Of a stretch of 64,000 nt of DNA, positions 47,291 through 55,453 are shown in pieces. The notes beneath the pieces are model-generated. The model saw only the letters and a list, made by a program, of their open reading frames with translations, searched no databases and had not been told where the DNA came from. The stretch is from an uncultured Bacteroidota bacterium. Lineage in GTDB: Bacteria > Bacteroidota > Bacteroidia > JABEUT01. Both the position numbers and the translations under genes were made by a program. How positions within the stretch are numbered: the stretch's first letter is position 1; the number at the start of each line of letters is the position of its first letter. Location of the stretch: positions 1 to 64,000 of the forward strand of contig CAIUPO010000028.1 of NCBI GenBank assembly GCA_903901055.1, in the 5' to 3' direction.

Positions 47291-47839
47291 ATGGCATCCG
47301 CATTTGGGCACGCTTGCGCAGCCCTGACATTGGGGAAGGTTTACACCAACAAAAGACTTCCAATACTTTTTTGGGTGCTTACAATTATCTGTTCCATCAT
47401 TCCCGATGCGGATGTAATTGGATTTAAATTTCATATAGATTATGCCAGCACATTCGGGCATAGAGGATTTACGCACTCTATACTATTTGCACTCATAATG
47501 GGATTTATTGCCACCTTTATTTTTACAAAATTATCATCTGTAAGTAAAAAACAAAATTGGAAGTTCGTGGTATATTTTTTTCTTGTTACTCTTTCTCACT
47601 CCCTGCTGGATGCCTGCACCACAGGAGGTCTGGGTGTGGCTTTCTTTTCCCCGTTTTCCAATCACAGGTATTTTTTCCCTTGGTTTTTTCGCCGGATAAA
47701 AGTTTCCCCAATTGAAGTCCATAGTTTCTTTAGCGACTGGGGTGTAAAAGTCCTTTTTTCCGAATTCATCTGGATTGGATTGCCCTCATTGGCTATTATT
47801 GTAATTACCCATTATATCCGGAAAAAGAAACATGCCTAA
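47291..47839 (+). CDS. Membrane-bound metal-dependent hydrolase, DUF457/YdjM family
   Basis: 182 residues with four or five membrane helices. Likely metal ligands are GHACAAL, IPDADVIG, FGHRGFTHS and SHSLLDACTTGG, the hallmark His/Asp set of the YdjM/DUF457 family, which is related to membrane phospholipase-like hydrolases. The substrate is unknown. Its stop overlaps the start of the next gene by eight bases, so they are coupled. Confidence 0.87.
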   Translation: MASAFGHACAALTLGKVYTNKRLPILFWVLTIICSIIPDADVIGFKFHIDYASTFGHRGFTHSILFALIMGFIATFIFTKLSSVSKKQNWKFVVYFFLVTLSHSLLDACTTGGLGVAFFSPFSNHRYFFPWFFRRIKVSPIEVHSFFSDWGVKVLFSEFIWIGLPSLAIIVITHYIRKKKHA

Positions 47840-48347
47840 ACTCACTAAAAAAGCACTATTAAAGCACCTTTCCAAATCGGATAAAGAAGATATTATAAGG
47901 GAAGTGGCAATTCTTTTTGATAAATTCAAAAACGTAAAGGAGTTTTACACTGCGGAGCTTACAGATGAGGCTAATCCGATGCTTGAGCGGTACAAGAAAA
48001 AAATAAAAGATGCTTATTCATTGCCAAACCCAAAGGAACGCAGCACCAATATAAACCTGAATAAACTTATCAAAGAGTTTAAAAAAATCAGCATATATGA
48101 GCGCGAAACCGCAGACCTGATGCTATATCGTGCAGAATCTGGAGTCGCTGCTTTTAAACGCAACAATAAACGTTCAGAGACATTTTATAATTGCATTGTA
48201 TCTTCATTTGAAGAAGCCATTAAAATTATTTTAGCGAATAATTACATTGATGAATTCCATCATAGAATTACTCAAATAATCCAATCTTCTTCGCCGGGGA
48301 AATTCAAAATACAGGCAAGAATGAAAGAAATAGCTAAGGATTTGTAG
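47832..48347 (+). CDS. DUF6155-like protein
   Basis: 171 residues, soluble, helical and Lys-rich. The opening KLTKKALLKHLSKSDKEDIIREVAILFDKF and FYTAELTDEANPMLERYKKKI fit the DUF6155 family, from memory. No active site seen and the role is unknown. It overlaps both neighbours: the DUF457 gene upstream, and by 14 bases the end of the CDGSH gene on the other strand. Confidence 0.7.
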   Translation: MPKLTKKALLKHLSKSDKEDIIREVAILFDKFKNVKEFYTAELTDEANPMLERYKKKIKDAYSLPNPKERSTNINLNKLIKEFKKISIYERETADLMLYRAESGVAAFKRNNKRSETFYNCIVSSFEEAIKIILANNYIDEFHHRITQIIQSSSPGKFKIQARMKEIAKDL

Positions 48348-48588
48348 GCTCAATCAGAGTTTTATGAAAGCCATCACAAAAAGGCTTTTTGGAAGAAAGC
48401 TTGCAACCACAAAGTTTTACCATTTTTGTTTCCGTAATTACAAATTCTACCGGTTCAAATTTTGTTCCGATATGTGAATCATCACAAAAAGGCTGATTCT
48501 TACTTAAACCACAGGCACACCAAAAATATGTTCCGGGTTGAAGTTCTACAGGGTAATTGGCTTTTTTGGCGATGTGCGGGGTATCCAT
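48334..48588 (-). CDS. Double CDGSH-type iron-sulfur protein
   Basis: 84 residues from the ATG at 48588 (MDTPHIAKK). An in-frame upstream start at 48639 would add 17 residues with no family likeness. Two [2Fe-2S] motifs of the CDGSH class are present: CACGLSKNQPFCDDSH and CGCKLSSKKPFCDGFH, each with three Cys and one His. MitoNEET-type proteins hold redox-active, transferable clusters. Two-motif versions are common in bacteria. Confidence 0.88.
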   Translation of the reverse strand: MDTPHIAKKANYPVELQPGTYFWCACGLSKNQPFCDDSHIGTKFEPVEFVITETKMVKLCGCKLSSKKPFCDGFHKTLIEPTNP

Positions 48589-48711
48589 AAAATGAATGGT
48601 GTAAAAATTAGTTCGCAATATACATGATTTCAATTGCACAGGGATTCAATACCTATTTTATAATGTGCTAAAAACTTAATTTACGGTTAAATACGCTTTT
48701 GGTGATATTAT

Positions 48712-48719
48712 TATATTTA
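48712..48719 (+). promoter_or_regulatory. -7 box TATATTTA for the 48753 gene
   Basis: TATATTTAC, one base off TANNTTTG, 33 bases before the ATG at 48753. Confidence 0.35.
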
Positions 48720-48752
48720 CGCCATAAACACAACTGCTATCAATCAAACATT

Positions 48753-49151
48753 ATGGAAAGACCAGCGTACGGAAAAACATGGAATTTTAAAGTGGGCTCA
48801 CTTATATTCGGGCTAACAATTATTATCTCTGTTATGTATTGGGGCGGTGAGTTAGAGAAGATGTTTCACAATAGCATCACATACAATACCCTGATTATTT
48901 TTTGCACTATTACCGGAGCTGTCTCTGGCATATTTTATGCGCTAAAAGACAAACCATTGCTTGGTATTATACCCGGTGCTGTTGGAGGAGCCGGTTCATT
49001 TGTTGCCTTTGATTATTATACTGAGATGTTCCATCGCACAACAGTGTTGGAAATTGAAGCTGCTCTTGTTTGCCTTGCAGGGGGATTACCCGGGTTAATT
49101 TTATATTTTATTCTAAGCAAAATATTTGGCACAAAAAAAGTGGCAGAATAG
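48753..49151 (+). CDS. DUF4199-like small membrane protein (hypothetical)
   Basis: 132 residues from the ATG at 48753 (MERPAYGKTW), chosen over an upstream in-frame ATG at 48699 because the latter lies before the promoter box. Four hydrophobic helices are visible; glycine-rich turns (GAVGGAGSFVAFDYY) join them. No catalytic motif. The gene resembles DUF4199-like membrane proteins only loosely, so treat it as unknown. One base separates it from the next start codon. Confidence 0.55.
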   Translation: MERPAYGKTWNFKVGSLIFGLTIIISVMYWGGELEKMFHNSITYNTLIIFCTITGAVSGIFYALKDKPLLGIIPGAVGGAGSFVAFDYYTEMFHRTTVLEIEAALVCLAGGLPGLILYFILSKIFGTKKVAE

Positions 49152-49152
49152 C

Positions 49153-49641
49153 ATGTCCACAGAGCCCAAAACAATCAAATTTATTTACCTGAGGACTATA
49201 CTGGCAAGTATTTTTATTGGCCTCGCTTATGGATTTATCACTCATTTTAACCCTTACATTTATTTAAATATTCTTGTTCTGGTAGTGGTGGCGGCATTTC
49301 TTTTTTTCCTTGCGAACCATGCTAAGCAGCATGGTAAAAGCGTGAATTCTTTTCTCGGGTTTATTTATCTTTTTATTTCATGCATCGTGGCATGGCTAAC
49401 CTCCTGGGCCGTTTACTTCTGCTTTAATGTGGATGGCGGCTTAAGCGAACTTTTCAAGCATCCGGTAGATTTTTTCAAATTTATTATTCATTATGCCCAG
49501 CATACACACATGTCAATCAGCAAGGGTTCATCATTCAGTTTTAAACTGAATACTTCTGTTTTGACTATTTTCTATGTGATTGAATTAATTATTTTTATTA
49601 TCCCTGCCTTCACTTCATTCGGGAAAAATAAAAATGATTAA
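49153..49641 (+). CDS. Hypothetical four-helix membrane protein
   Basis: 162 residues from the ATG at 49153. Helices include TILASIFIGLAYGFITHF, ILVLVVVAAFLFFLANH, LGFIYLFISCIVAWLTSWAVYF and VLTIFYVIELIIFIIPAF. A His-rich loop (HYAQHTHMSIS) lies before the last helix. No family recognised. It is co-transcribed with the 48753 gene and converges on yebC. Confidence 0.55.
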   Translation: MSTEPKTIKFIYLRTILASIFIGLAYGFITHFNPYIYLNILVLVVVAAFLFFLANHAKQHGKSVNSFLGFIYLFISCIVAWLTSWAVYFCFNVDGGLSELFKHPVDFFKFIIHYAQHTHMSISKGSSFSFKLNTSVLTIFYVIELIIFIIPAFTSFGKNKND

Positions 49642-49656
49642 AAACACTTTGAAAAT

Positions 49657-50370
49657 TTAGCGGGCGTTATGGTAAACCGCCACAACATCATCATCCTCCT
49701 CCATCTTATCAATCATAGCTACAAGATCGGCCTCTTCAGCATCAGTTAAGTGCTTAGTGGTAGTTGGAATAAATGTTTTCGAACTTTCTTTTATTTCAAT
49801 TTTTTTGTCTTCAAGCGCCTTTTGCATGTGGCCGAAATCGCTAAATGGAGTTTGAATAACTAATTCATTGTGTTCATCATCCCATGTAAATTCCTCCGCT
49901 CCAAAATCAATCAATTCAAATTCTGTTTCTTCATGATTCAGGCCTACAGATGATATTTTAAACAACGCCTTTCTATCAAACATAAATGCTACCGACCCCT
50001 TGGTTCCCAATGATCCTTCAGCCCTGTCGAAATACATACGAATGTTGGCAACCGTGCGGGTAGGGTTATTAGAAGTACATTCTACCAATACCGGAACACC
50101 ATGCGGTGCATATCCTTCATAAATTACCTCTTCGTAATTCGCCATATCTTTATCAGAAGCCCTTTTGATGGCTGCTTCCACATTTGTTTTAGGCATATTT
50201 ACGGCGCGTGCATTTTGTATGCACATGCGTAAACGGGAATTAGAATCAGGGTCAGGCCCGCCTGCTTTTACAGCAATAGCAATATCCCTTCCAATTTTGG
50301 TAAATTGTTTTGCCATCTTCGCAAAGCGCGCAAACATGACATATTTTCGTTTTTCAAATACGCGTCCCAT
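49657..50370 (-). CDS. yebC: YebC/PmpR-family regulator
   Basis: 237 residues, full length. Typical features are the start MGRVFEKRK, the basic FAKMAKQFTKIGRDI, RLRMCIQNARAVNMPKTNVEAAIKRA and YEGYAPHGVPVLVECTSNNPTRT. The family includes DNA-binding regulators and, more recently, proteins that help ribosomes through difficult stretches such as prolines. The last residues are acidic. The promoter box lies 88 bases upstream, giving a longer leader than most genes here. Confidence 0.92.
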   Translation of the reverse strand: MGRVFEKRKYVMFARFAKMAKQFTKIGRDIAIAVKAGGPDPDSNSRLRMCIQNARAVNMPKTNVEAAIKRASDKDMANYEEVIYEGYAPHGVPVLVECTSNNPTRTVANIRMYFDRAEGSLGTKGSVAFMFDRKALFKISSVGLNHEETEFELIDFGAEEFTWDDEHNELVIQTPFSDFGHMQKALEDKKIEIKESSKTFIPTTTKHLTDAEEADLVAMIDKMEEDDDVVAVYHNAR

Positions 50371-50457
50371 AGTATTAGTTTATAAAGTTGCAATGATTAT
50401 AAAGTTCTTAATATGATTGAATATACTTTATAAATCTTCAACTGATTGTAATTACGG

Positions 50458-50465
50458 CAAATGTA
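50458..50465 (-). promoter_or_regulatory. -7 box TACATTTG for yebC
   Basis: Exact TANNTTTG on the minus strand, 88 bases before the ATG at 50370. Confidence 0.4.
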
Positions 50466-50532
50466 AACAGAATAGATTAATATACAATTGCATAGAGAAT
50501 AATCTCTTAAATTTCAATAACTTAGGGTCAAT

Positions 50533-50793
50533 CTAATTAGCAAAGTGGCTTACACAGACACCAAAACCGATAATTAGTACCAGAATTGCAGTTAAAAGAA
50601 ATGAGTTTGCTCTTTGAGAATTTTTAGTACTATACAATATGATCGCGAGTATAAAATTAACAAGGGTTTGGCCCACAACTAAAAAAAGGGATATTATCAC
50701 TGCGCTGCCACCGTCGGTACCAAGACGAAGCAATATATCATACAATAAAATAAAGAGAATATTAAAACCGGCTATTTTTCCAATATCTTTCAT
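50533..50793 (-). CDS. 86-residue membrane protein, sister of the 50803 product
   Basis: Three or four hydrophobic segments fill most of the chain; it starts MKDIGKIAGFNILFI and ends FLLTAILVLIIGFGVC. It shares length, start and end pattern with the protein encoded nine bases upstream, so the two arose by tandem duplication. Last gene of the operon with the Lgt-like and radical SAM genes. Function unknown; context suggests a membrane partner in lipid modification. Confidence 0.65.
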   Translation of the reverse strand: MKDIGKIAGFNILFILLYDILLRLGTDGGSAVIISLFLVVGQTLVNFILAIILYSTKNSQRANSFLLTAILVLIIGFGVCVSHFAN

Positions 50794-50802
50794 TTCCCAA
50801 AT

Positions 50803-51063
50803 TTAATTGAAACCAGGTAAACTGCAAGCACCAAACCCAATAATCAGAACCAAGAATGTTGACAAAAGATATGACCTGCCGAGTGGAGCATCTTTATTCT
50901 TGAAATAAACTATTGATTTAGAAGAGTTATATAATACTTGTCCTATCACAAATAACATAGAGAAAAGCATAACAATGATATGATTGCTAATGAGCCTAAG
51001 CAGAACCGCATAAGTAATTATAAACAACAAATTGTATCCTGCTATTTTACCAAAGTCCTTCAT
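50803..51063 (-). CDS. 86-residue membrane protein, tandem paralogue
   Basis: Starts MKDFGKIAGYNLLFI and ends YLLSTFLVLIIGFGAC, with hydrophobic segments between. The ATG at 51063 overlaps the stop of the radical SAM gene by four bases, so the two are translationally coupled. See the sister gene at 50533-50793. No known family. Confidence 0.65.
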   Translation of the reverse strand: MKDFGKIAGYNLLFIITYAVLLRLISNHIIVMLFSMLFVIGQVLYNSSKSIVYFKNKDAPLGRSYLLSTFLVLIIGFGACSLPGFN

Positions 51064-52460
51064 GCAGGCAAATTTATCAATTTTTTATACTTTTCCTGCA
51101 ATTCTTTTCTATAAAATAAATTCATTGTTTCAAACGGAATAATCCTTCCATCTTCATTAACAATATGCACGCACGATTTTTTTATTGCCCTCACATCAAA
51201 GTCATACGCATCCATAAAATTCATAATGATGATGCGGAAAAGATTATCATACGATAAATCCGGAGCAACAATATCAGGAAGGCAACATAACAAATGATGG
51301 AAGGCGGTGGCGTTTATTTTATCAGTTGAATTAGCCGTGCTGAACATTTTCATTACATGTTTATGCAATTCTTTGTCCTGCTCATAAACAATCGTATTTT
51401 TAGAGGAATTGAGCAATACTTCCGGGTCTATAAGGTGGGTCAATGGAGTAACAGCATCTTCATATTTGAGTGCATATCCCATTATCAATGCATCGGGATT
51501 ACAAGGCACCGGGATTAAATCAGCAGGCTTAAAAATAGTTGTTTGGTCTAAAATTTTTTGCCTTACTTCGGTGCTTGTCAATCTGTCTGTAGCAGGATTG
51601 AAATTTTTCAATCTCCCGCTAATAGAAGTTGGTTGGAAAGTTACGCCACGGACACATGGTTGCTTCAATGCAAATTCAATGATTTCCCCTATTTCATCAT
51701 CATTTAAACCTTTTTGTAAAGTAACTACAAGAGTTGTAGACAGGTTGCATTTATTCAAATTCTCCAATGCCTTCTTGCGAATTTTTGTCAAATCCTTTCC
51801 ACGCATTTGAACAAGGGCTTCAGGTTTAAACGAATCGAATTGAAGATACACTTCAAAATCGGGCATATACGATGCGAGCTTATGTGTAAACTCCAAATCA
51901 TCAGCGATTCTAAAACCATTCGTATTTACCATCAAATGTTTGATGGGCTTGGTTTTGGCAATGTCCAATATTTTAAAAAAATCTGGATGGATAGTAGGCT
52001 CTCCTCCGCTAATCTGCACCACATCCGGTTCTCCTTCACTTTTCACAATGGCATCGAACATAAATTCCACTTCTTCAAGTGTTCTGTGCCTTCCATGAGT
52101 TGGCGATGAACTTGCATAACAGGTTGGGCAAGTAAGGTTGCATCTATCAGTAATTTCAACTAAGGTTAGGCAAGAATGTTGCTCATGGTCAGGACAAATT
52201 CCGCAATCATAAGGGCACCCATAAATGGTTTCAGTGTGTGGCGTTAAAGGATATTCAGAAGCTTTATTGAAATTACGAATCTGTTTGTAAAATTCAATAT
52301 CTGTAGCAATAAGTACCTGCTGAAAACCATGTTCCTTGCAGGATTTATTGAGGTAAACATTTCCATCTTTGAAAACTATTTTTGCATCAATTCGTTTCAG
52401 GCATTCATTGCACAAACTAATAGTATGGTCGTAATAAATGTAGTCTTTGGTTTTACTCAT
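51060..52460 (-). CDS. Radical SAM protein, Tes/MJ0619-like
   Basis: 466 residues. The N-terminal ~90 residues have Cys pairs (SLCNECLKRI; NLKSCKEHG-type region) like the zinc-binding head of this family, then YGCPYDCGICPDHEQHSCL and the radical SAM motif CNLTCPTC. ISGGEPTIHPDF follows, and the C-terminus has more Cys (LLCCLPD; KSCVHI) that could hold an extra cluster. From memory, this layout is that of archaeal MJ0619/tetraether lipid synthase relatives, which join lipid chains or methylate pterins. It overlaps the Lgt-like gene by eight bases and the next small membrane gene by four. Confidence 0.8.
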   Translation of the reverse strand: MSKTKDYIYYDHTISLCNECLKRIDAKIVFKDGNVYLNKSCKEHGFQQVLIATDIEFYKQIRNFNKASEYPLTPHTETIYGCPYDCGICPDHEQHSCLTLVEITDRCNLTCPTCYASSSPTHGRHRTLEEVEFMFDAIVKSEGEPDVVQISGGEPTIHPDFFKILDIAKTKPIKHLMVNTNGFRIADDLEFTHKLASYMPDFEVYLQFDSFKPEALVQMRGKDLTKIRKKALENLNKCNLSTTLVVTLQKGLNDDEIGEIIEFALKQPCVRGVTFQPTSISGRLKNFNPATDRLTSTEVRQKILDQTTIFKPADLIPVPCNPDALIMGYALKYEDAVTPLTHLIDPEVLLNSSKNTIVYEQDKELHKHVMKMFSTANSTDKINATAFHHLLCCLPDIVAPDLSYDNLFRIIIMNFMDAYDFDVRAIKKSCVHIVNEDGRIIPFETMNLFYRKELQEKYKKLINLPA

Positions 52461-53217
52461 GTTCTATAAGCAATGATTGTTTGAATAGCATTCTGTAAAT
52501 TGTTCTGCTGTAGTATATTAATCCAAAAATACAACTAATTTGAATAGTACCTAAGCCATAAAAATATCGTTCTCCGGGTTTAATAAAATCTAGTGAGAAG
52601 CGGAAAATTAAATACACAATCATAAAGAATTGAAACCTGTATCCGTTTTTAAGTTTGACATTTTTCTCAATAAGCATAAGCATTAACCAAACCAATAAGA
52701 GGAATGCTATTTCATACAGTGTAACAGGATGACGTTTCAACCCATCGCCCAAATCCATTCCGAAAACAGATGAAGTTTCAATTCCGTACGTATCTTCATA
52801 TACACCCATACTGAAGTAACCAATGCGGCCAATCATTAGGGCAAGAAGAATTGGATAAGTAAAAAGATCACCGGAAGATTTCTTTTCGTGAATAATTTTC
52901 TTTGATATCTCCACACCAATAAGTCCACCTAATAAACCACCGACAATTGTTTTATCGGAATAAAAATATAAAAGCGGATGAGGCGAATTAAAAAAGAGGG
53001 TTGGGTTTTCTAACGACCCAATTATTCTTGAAAATAAAAACCCGCCGGCAGCTGCACCTATCAATATTACTGCTCGGTTTGACTGCGGTATTAAATCAAT
53101 ACTTTTTTTTCGCAAAAAAAGATAATACCTGAAACCTATAATAAATCCGAGTGTCTCAAATAAAAGATGAGAACTCAAGCTGAACTTACCAACGGCTATG
53201 TCTAAAGGGAACTGCAA
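52453..53217 (-). CDS. Lgt-like membrane protein lacking the canonical catalytic His
   Basis: 254 residues, about seven membrane helices, of the prolipoprotein diacylglyceryl transferase family. GGLLGGLIG, MIGRIGYFSMGVYED and RHPVTLYE are recognisable. In E. coli Lgt the first motif is preceded by the essential His103 (HGGL); here the residue is Val (TIVGGLLGG), and the Asn of GR.GNF is replaced by Tyr. This argues against ordinary lipoprotein modification and for another lipid-transfer reaction. Overlap with the radical SAM gene points to a shared pathway. Confidence 0.8.
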   Translation of the reverse strand: MQFPLDIAVGKFSLSSHLLFETLGFIIGFRYYLFLRKKSIDLIPQSNRAVILIGAAAGGFLFSRIIGSLENPTLFFNSPHPLLYFYSDKTIVGGLLGGLIGVEISKKIIHEKKSSGDLFTYPILLALMIGRIGYFSMGVYEDTYGIETSSVFGMDLGDGLKRHPVTLYEIAFLLLVWLMLMLIEKNVKLKNGYRFQFFMIVYLIFRFSLDFIKPGERYFYGLGTIQISCIFGLIYYSRTIYRMLFKQSLLIEHE

Positions 53218-53226
53218 GAAATGATA

Positions 53227-54357
53227 TTATAAAAGTATTTCTTCCTTTTTATAAACCACATTTCTTTCTTTCAGATAATTTAAAATAAAATTAAAACAGT
53301 CTTTGTGTTTCCCTACTAATTCAGGAGGGAAGATTCCTTTTTCAGAGAACAAACCACCCAAAACCATATTTACTGCCGCTGTAGCTGTGTAGCCCGTAGT
53401 TCTCGACATAGATGAAGCTTTGCTTTCATCATTGTATTCATCATACAAATTATAAACTATCTTTTTCTTTACTCCATTCTCCGTTCCAATTAGAGTTACT
53501 CGCATTACAGTAATTTCTTCTTCTCCATCTTTCAATTTCCATTCGTTGAAAAGTATTTTAGAAGTAACCTCCAAAGGGATTATTTCTTTACCATTTATAT
53601 TTATTGGAGTTTCGCTGAAAAAACCGGAATCCCGCAAAGCCATTACTTTATCAACATGTCCGGGATACCGTAATGTTTTCTCTTTCATATTCGGGATGTG
53701 AGGCATTGTAAAAATTATAGAGCGTAATCCGTCGGAGTTAAAAGATTCGAGCGTACCCACATTTTCCATTTCTATATGCTCAATGTCTGATAGTGCAGGC
53801 TTCACAACCATATTGCCATTTTCAACGTAACGTGCAGGGCGTGTATATTCTTCAATTACATCCACGGGAGAAAATGGCGCTTTATAGTAGAACGGCCATT
53901 TTTTTACTTTCGGTAACCCACCTACAAGGCATTCGAAATCGGTAAGTTTCATTTTTTCATTATAGTACCCTAGAATGATATTATCCATACCCGGAGCTAC
54001 TCCGCAATCTACAATCGCAGTTACACCTTTACTTTTTGCGAGGTTATGCAGGTCGAGAGAATTTTCAGGAAAGAAGGAAATATCCACCACATTTTTACCT
54101 GCTTCAATAATTGCCTGCAAGGTTTTATGCCCCATAAAGCCCGGAACTGCAGAAAGCACCATATCAAAACCTTCAATAAGTTTTTTTATACCTGTTGTAT
54201 CTCCTAAATCAAATTGGATTATACCAATTCCCTTTCCCTTAAGCCGGTTCAAATTATCATTATTGATATCAACCGATGTAATGCTATGTTTCTTGGCAAG
54301 ATCTAATGCCATTGTTCTGCCTACCATTCCGGCACCGAGGACAATTACTTTGCTCAT
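53227..54357 (-). CDS. Saccharopine dehydrogenase-family oxidoreductase
   Basis: 376 residues. The N-terminal Rossmann fold has VIVLGAGMVGRTMALDLAKKH and SVDINNDNL; the middle has DCGVAPGMDNIILG, typical of saccharopine and carboxynorspermidine dehydrogenase relatives, and TTGYTATAAVNMVL near the end. It should carry out an NAD(P)-linked reaction on an amino-acid-like imine. First gene of the operon with the Lgt-like and radical SAM proteins (nine-base gap), so its substrate may belong to that pathway; lysine metabolism is the alternative. Confidence 0.85.
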   Translation of the reverse strand: MSKVIVLGAGMVGRTMALDLAKKHSITSVDINNDNLNRLKGKGIGIIQFDLGDTTGIKKLIEGFDMVLSAVPGFMGHKTLQAIIEAGKNVVDISFFPENSLDLHNLAKSKGVTAIVDCGVAPGMDNIILGYYNEKMKLTDFECLVGGLPKVKKWPFYYKAPFSPVDVIEEYTRPARYVENGNMVVKPALSDIEHIEMENVGTLESFNSDGLRSIIFTMPHIPNMKEKTLRYPGHVDKVMALRDSGFFSETPININGKEIIPLEVTSKILFNEWKLKDGEEEITVMRVTLIGTENGVKKKIVYNLYDEYNDESKASSMSRTTGYTATAAVNMVLGGLFSEKGIFPPELVGKHKDCFNFILNYLKERNVVYKKEEILL

Positions 54358-54377
54358 TCTTGAAATTTATTAGCTGA

Positions 54378-54385
54378 TAAAAGTA
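54378..54385 (-). promoter_or_regulatory. -7 box TACTTTTA for the 54357-50533 operon
   Basis: TACTTTTA, one base off TANNTTTG, on the minus strand 20 bases before the first ATG. Confidence 0.4.
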
Positions 54386-54436
54386 CGTATTTCAAGGAAC
54401 TTTTGAGATTAATGATACCAATGTTCCATTCACTTT

Positions 54437-54477
54437 CTAAAAATAAAAAAGCAGAGAGCATCCTCCATGCCCTCTGC
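54437..54477 (-). terminator. Terminator after the T9SS cargo gene
   Basis: GCAGAG-A-GCAT, loop CCTCC, ATGC-C-CTCTGC forms an 11-step stem with one mismatch. Read on the minus strand it is followed by TTTTTTATTTTTAG. Confidence 0.8.
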
Positions 54478-54503
54478 CGCTTCGTGGCAAACATTTATTA
54501 ACC

Positions 54504-55325
54504 TTATCTAACCACTACTTTCTTCGTTTCTATTTGATTGCCCTGATTTAGTTGTACAAAGTACATACCCGGGCTTAAAGAACTCATTGAAATTGTTTTG
54601 CAAACTCTTGTATTCGTATCCGTCACCTTTTCTGTGTAAACCAGCGTACCTTTCGTATCATATATATTTATAATCATAGGGTCAGTTCCAACAGTTTTAT
54701 ATAGAATATTAAGATTAGCCTCGGTAGGATTAGGGAAAACCTTAAGTTCAGAAAATGGCATTGTAGAGGTTGAAACATCAGTCTTTAAAGGATTATTGTC
54801 CTTAGGTGTAACGCTTTCTACCTTTACAATTTTAGTAGACATCCTTATCTCTGTACTTTTCCCATCTTTATTAATTTTCTTAATAATTACTTTGGTTTTT
54901 ATGGAGCTGTCGCCTGTGGTTGTATAACTGCCTCCATCATTCCCGACAACCACAGTGCAGCTTTTGCTTTCTTTTCCCGGTAATATTTTAACATTCTCAT
55001 CCATGGTACCATCTTCGTCGTTATTTTTTATAATAATAACGCGGGTTTTTACACTGTCATTACCCGAGGCGTCTGCCAATAACATATCCTGATCGGCGTT
55101 ACCATTTACTTCAGTCAGGTCATTCACACCCAGTTTGCTCAACCTGTTATGAATCTCGGCATCACTAAGTCCGGTAAAGGAAGTATCTATTTTCCTTTCC
55201 TTTCCATTAATAATTTCGTCAATTTTGATATGGGTTTTGTTTTGATTACCGCTTTGGGCAATCGCTCCGGCTGTAAACCCCATAATTGCAACAGCAAGAT
55301 TTATTTTTAACAGATTTGTTTTCAT
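54504..55325 (-). CDS. Exported protein with a T9SS type A sorting domain
   Basis: 273 residues. A signal peptide (MKTNLLKINLAVAIMGFTAG) leads into ~160 residues with repeated units of the form D.S.KTKVIIKK (for example NDSVKTRVIIIKNN and DSSIKTKVIIKKIN). The C-terminal ~85 residues are the sorting domain: LKVFPNPTEANLNILYKT ... MYFVQLNQGNQIETKKVVVR. It should be secreted through the type IX system and attached to the surface. Divergent from a histidine kinase gene, which may control it; both have near-start promoter boxes in the 128-base gap. Confidence 0.8.
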   Translation of the reverse strand: MKTNLLKINLAVAIMGFTAGAIAQSGNQNKTHIKIDEIINGKERKIDTSFTGLSDAEIHNRLSKLGVNDLTEVNGNADQDMLLADASGNDSVKTRVIIIKNNDEDGTMDENVKILPGKESKSCTVVVGNDGGSYTTTGDSSIKTKVIIKKINKDGKSTEIRMSTKIVKVESVTPKDNNPLKTDVSTSTMPFSELKVFPNPTEANLNILYKTVGTDPMIINIYDTKGTLVYTEKVTDTNTRVCKTISMSSLSPGMYFVQLNQGNQIETKKVVVR

Positions 55326-55344
55326 AGTATTTATTTTTATTCCG

Positions 55345-55352
55345 CAAAACTA
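55345..55352 (-). promoter_or_regulatory. -7 box TAGTTTTG for the T9SS cargo gene
   Basis: Exact TANNTTTG on the minus strand, 19 bases before the ATG at 55325. Confidence 0.5.
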
Positions 55353-55424
55353 CATTGGTAAAAAGGCGATTTTGGTTAATCATAGGTTAAAAAGAGTTAA
55401 TGAAGTGTTAAAGGAGCTACATAC

Positions 55425-55432
55425 TATCTTTG
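55425..55432 (+). promoter_or_regulatory. -7 box TATCTTTG for the kinase/regulator pair
   Basis: Exact TANNTTTG, 21 bases before the ATG at 55454. Confidence 0.5.
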
Positions 55433-55453
55433 TATATTATAGATTTGTAGCAG

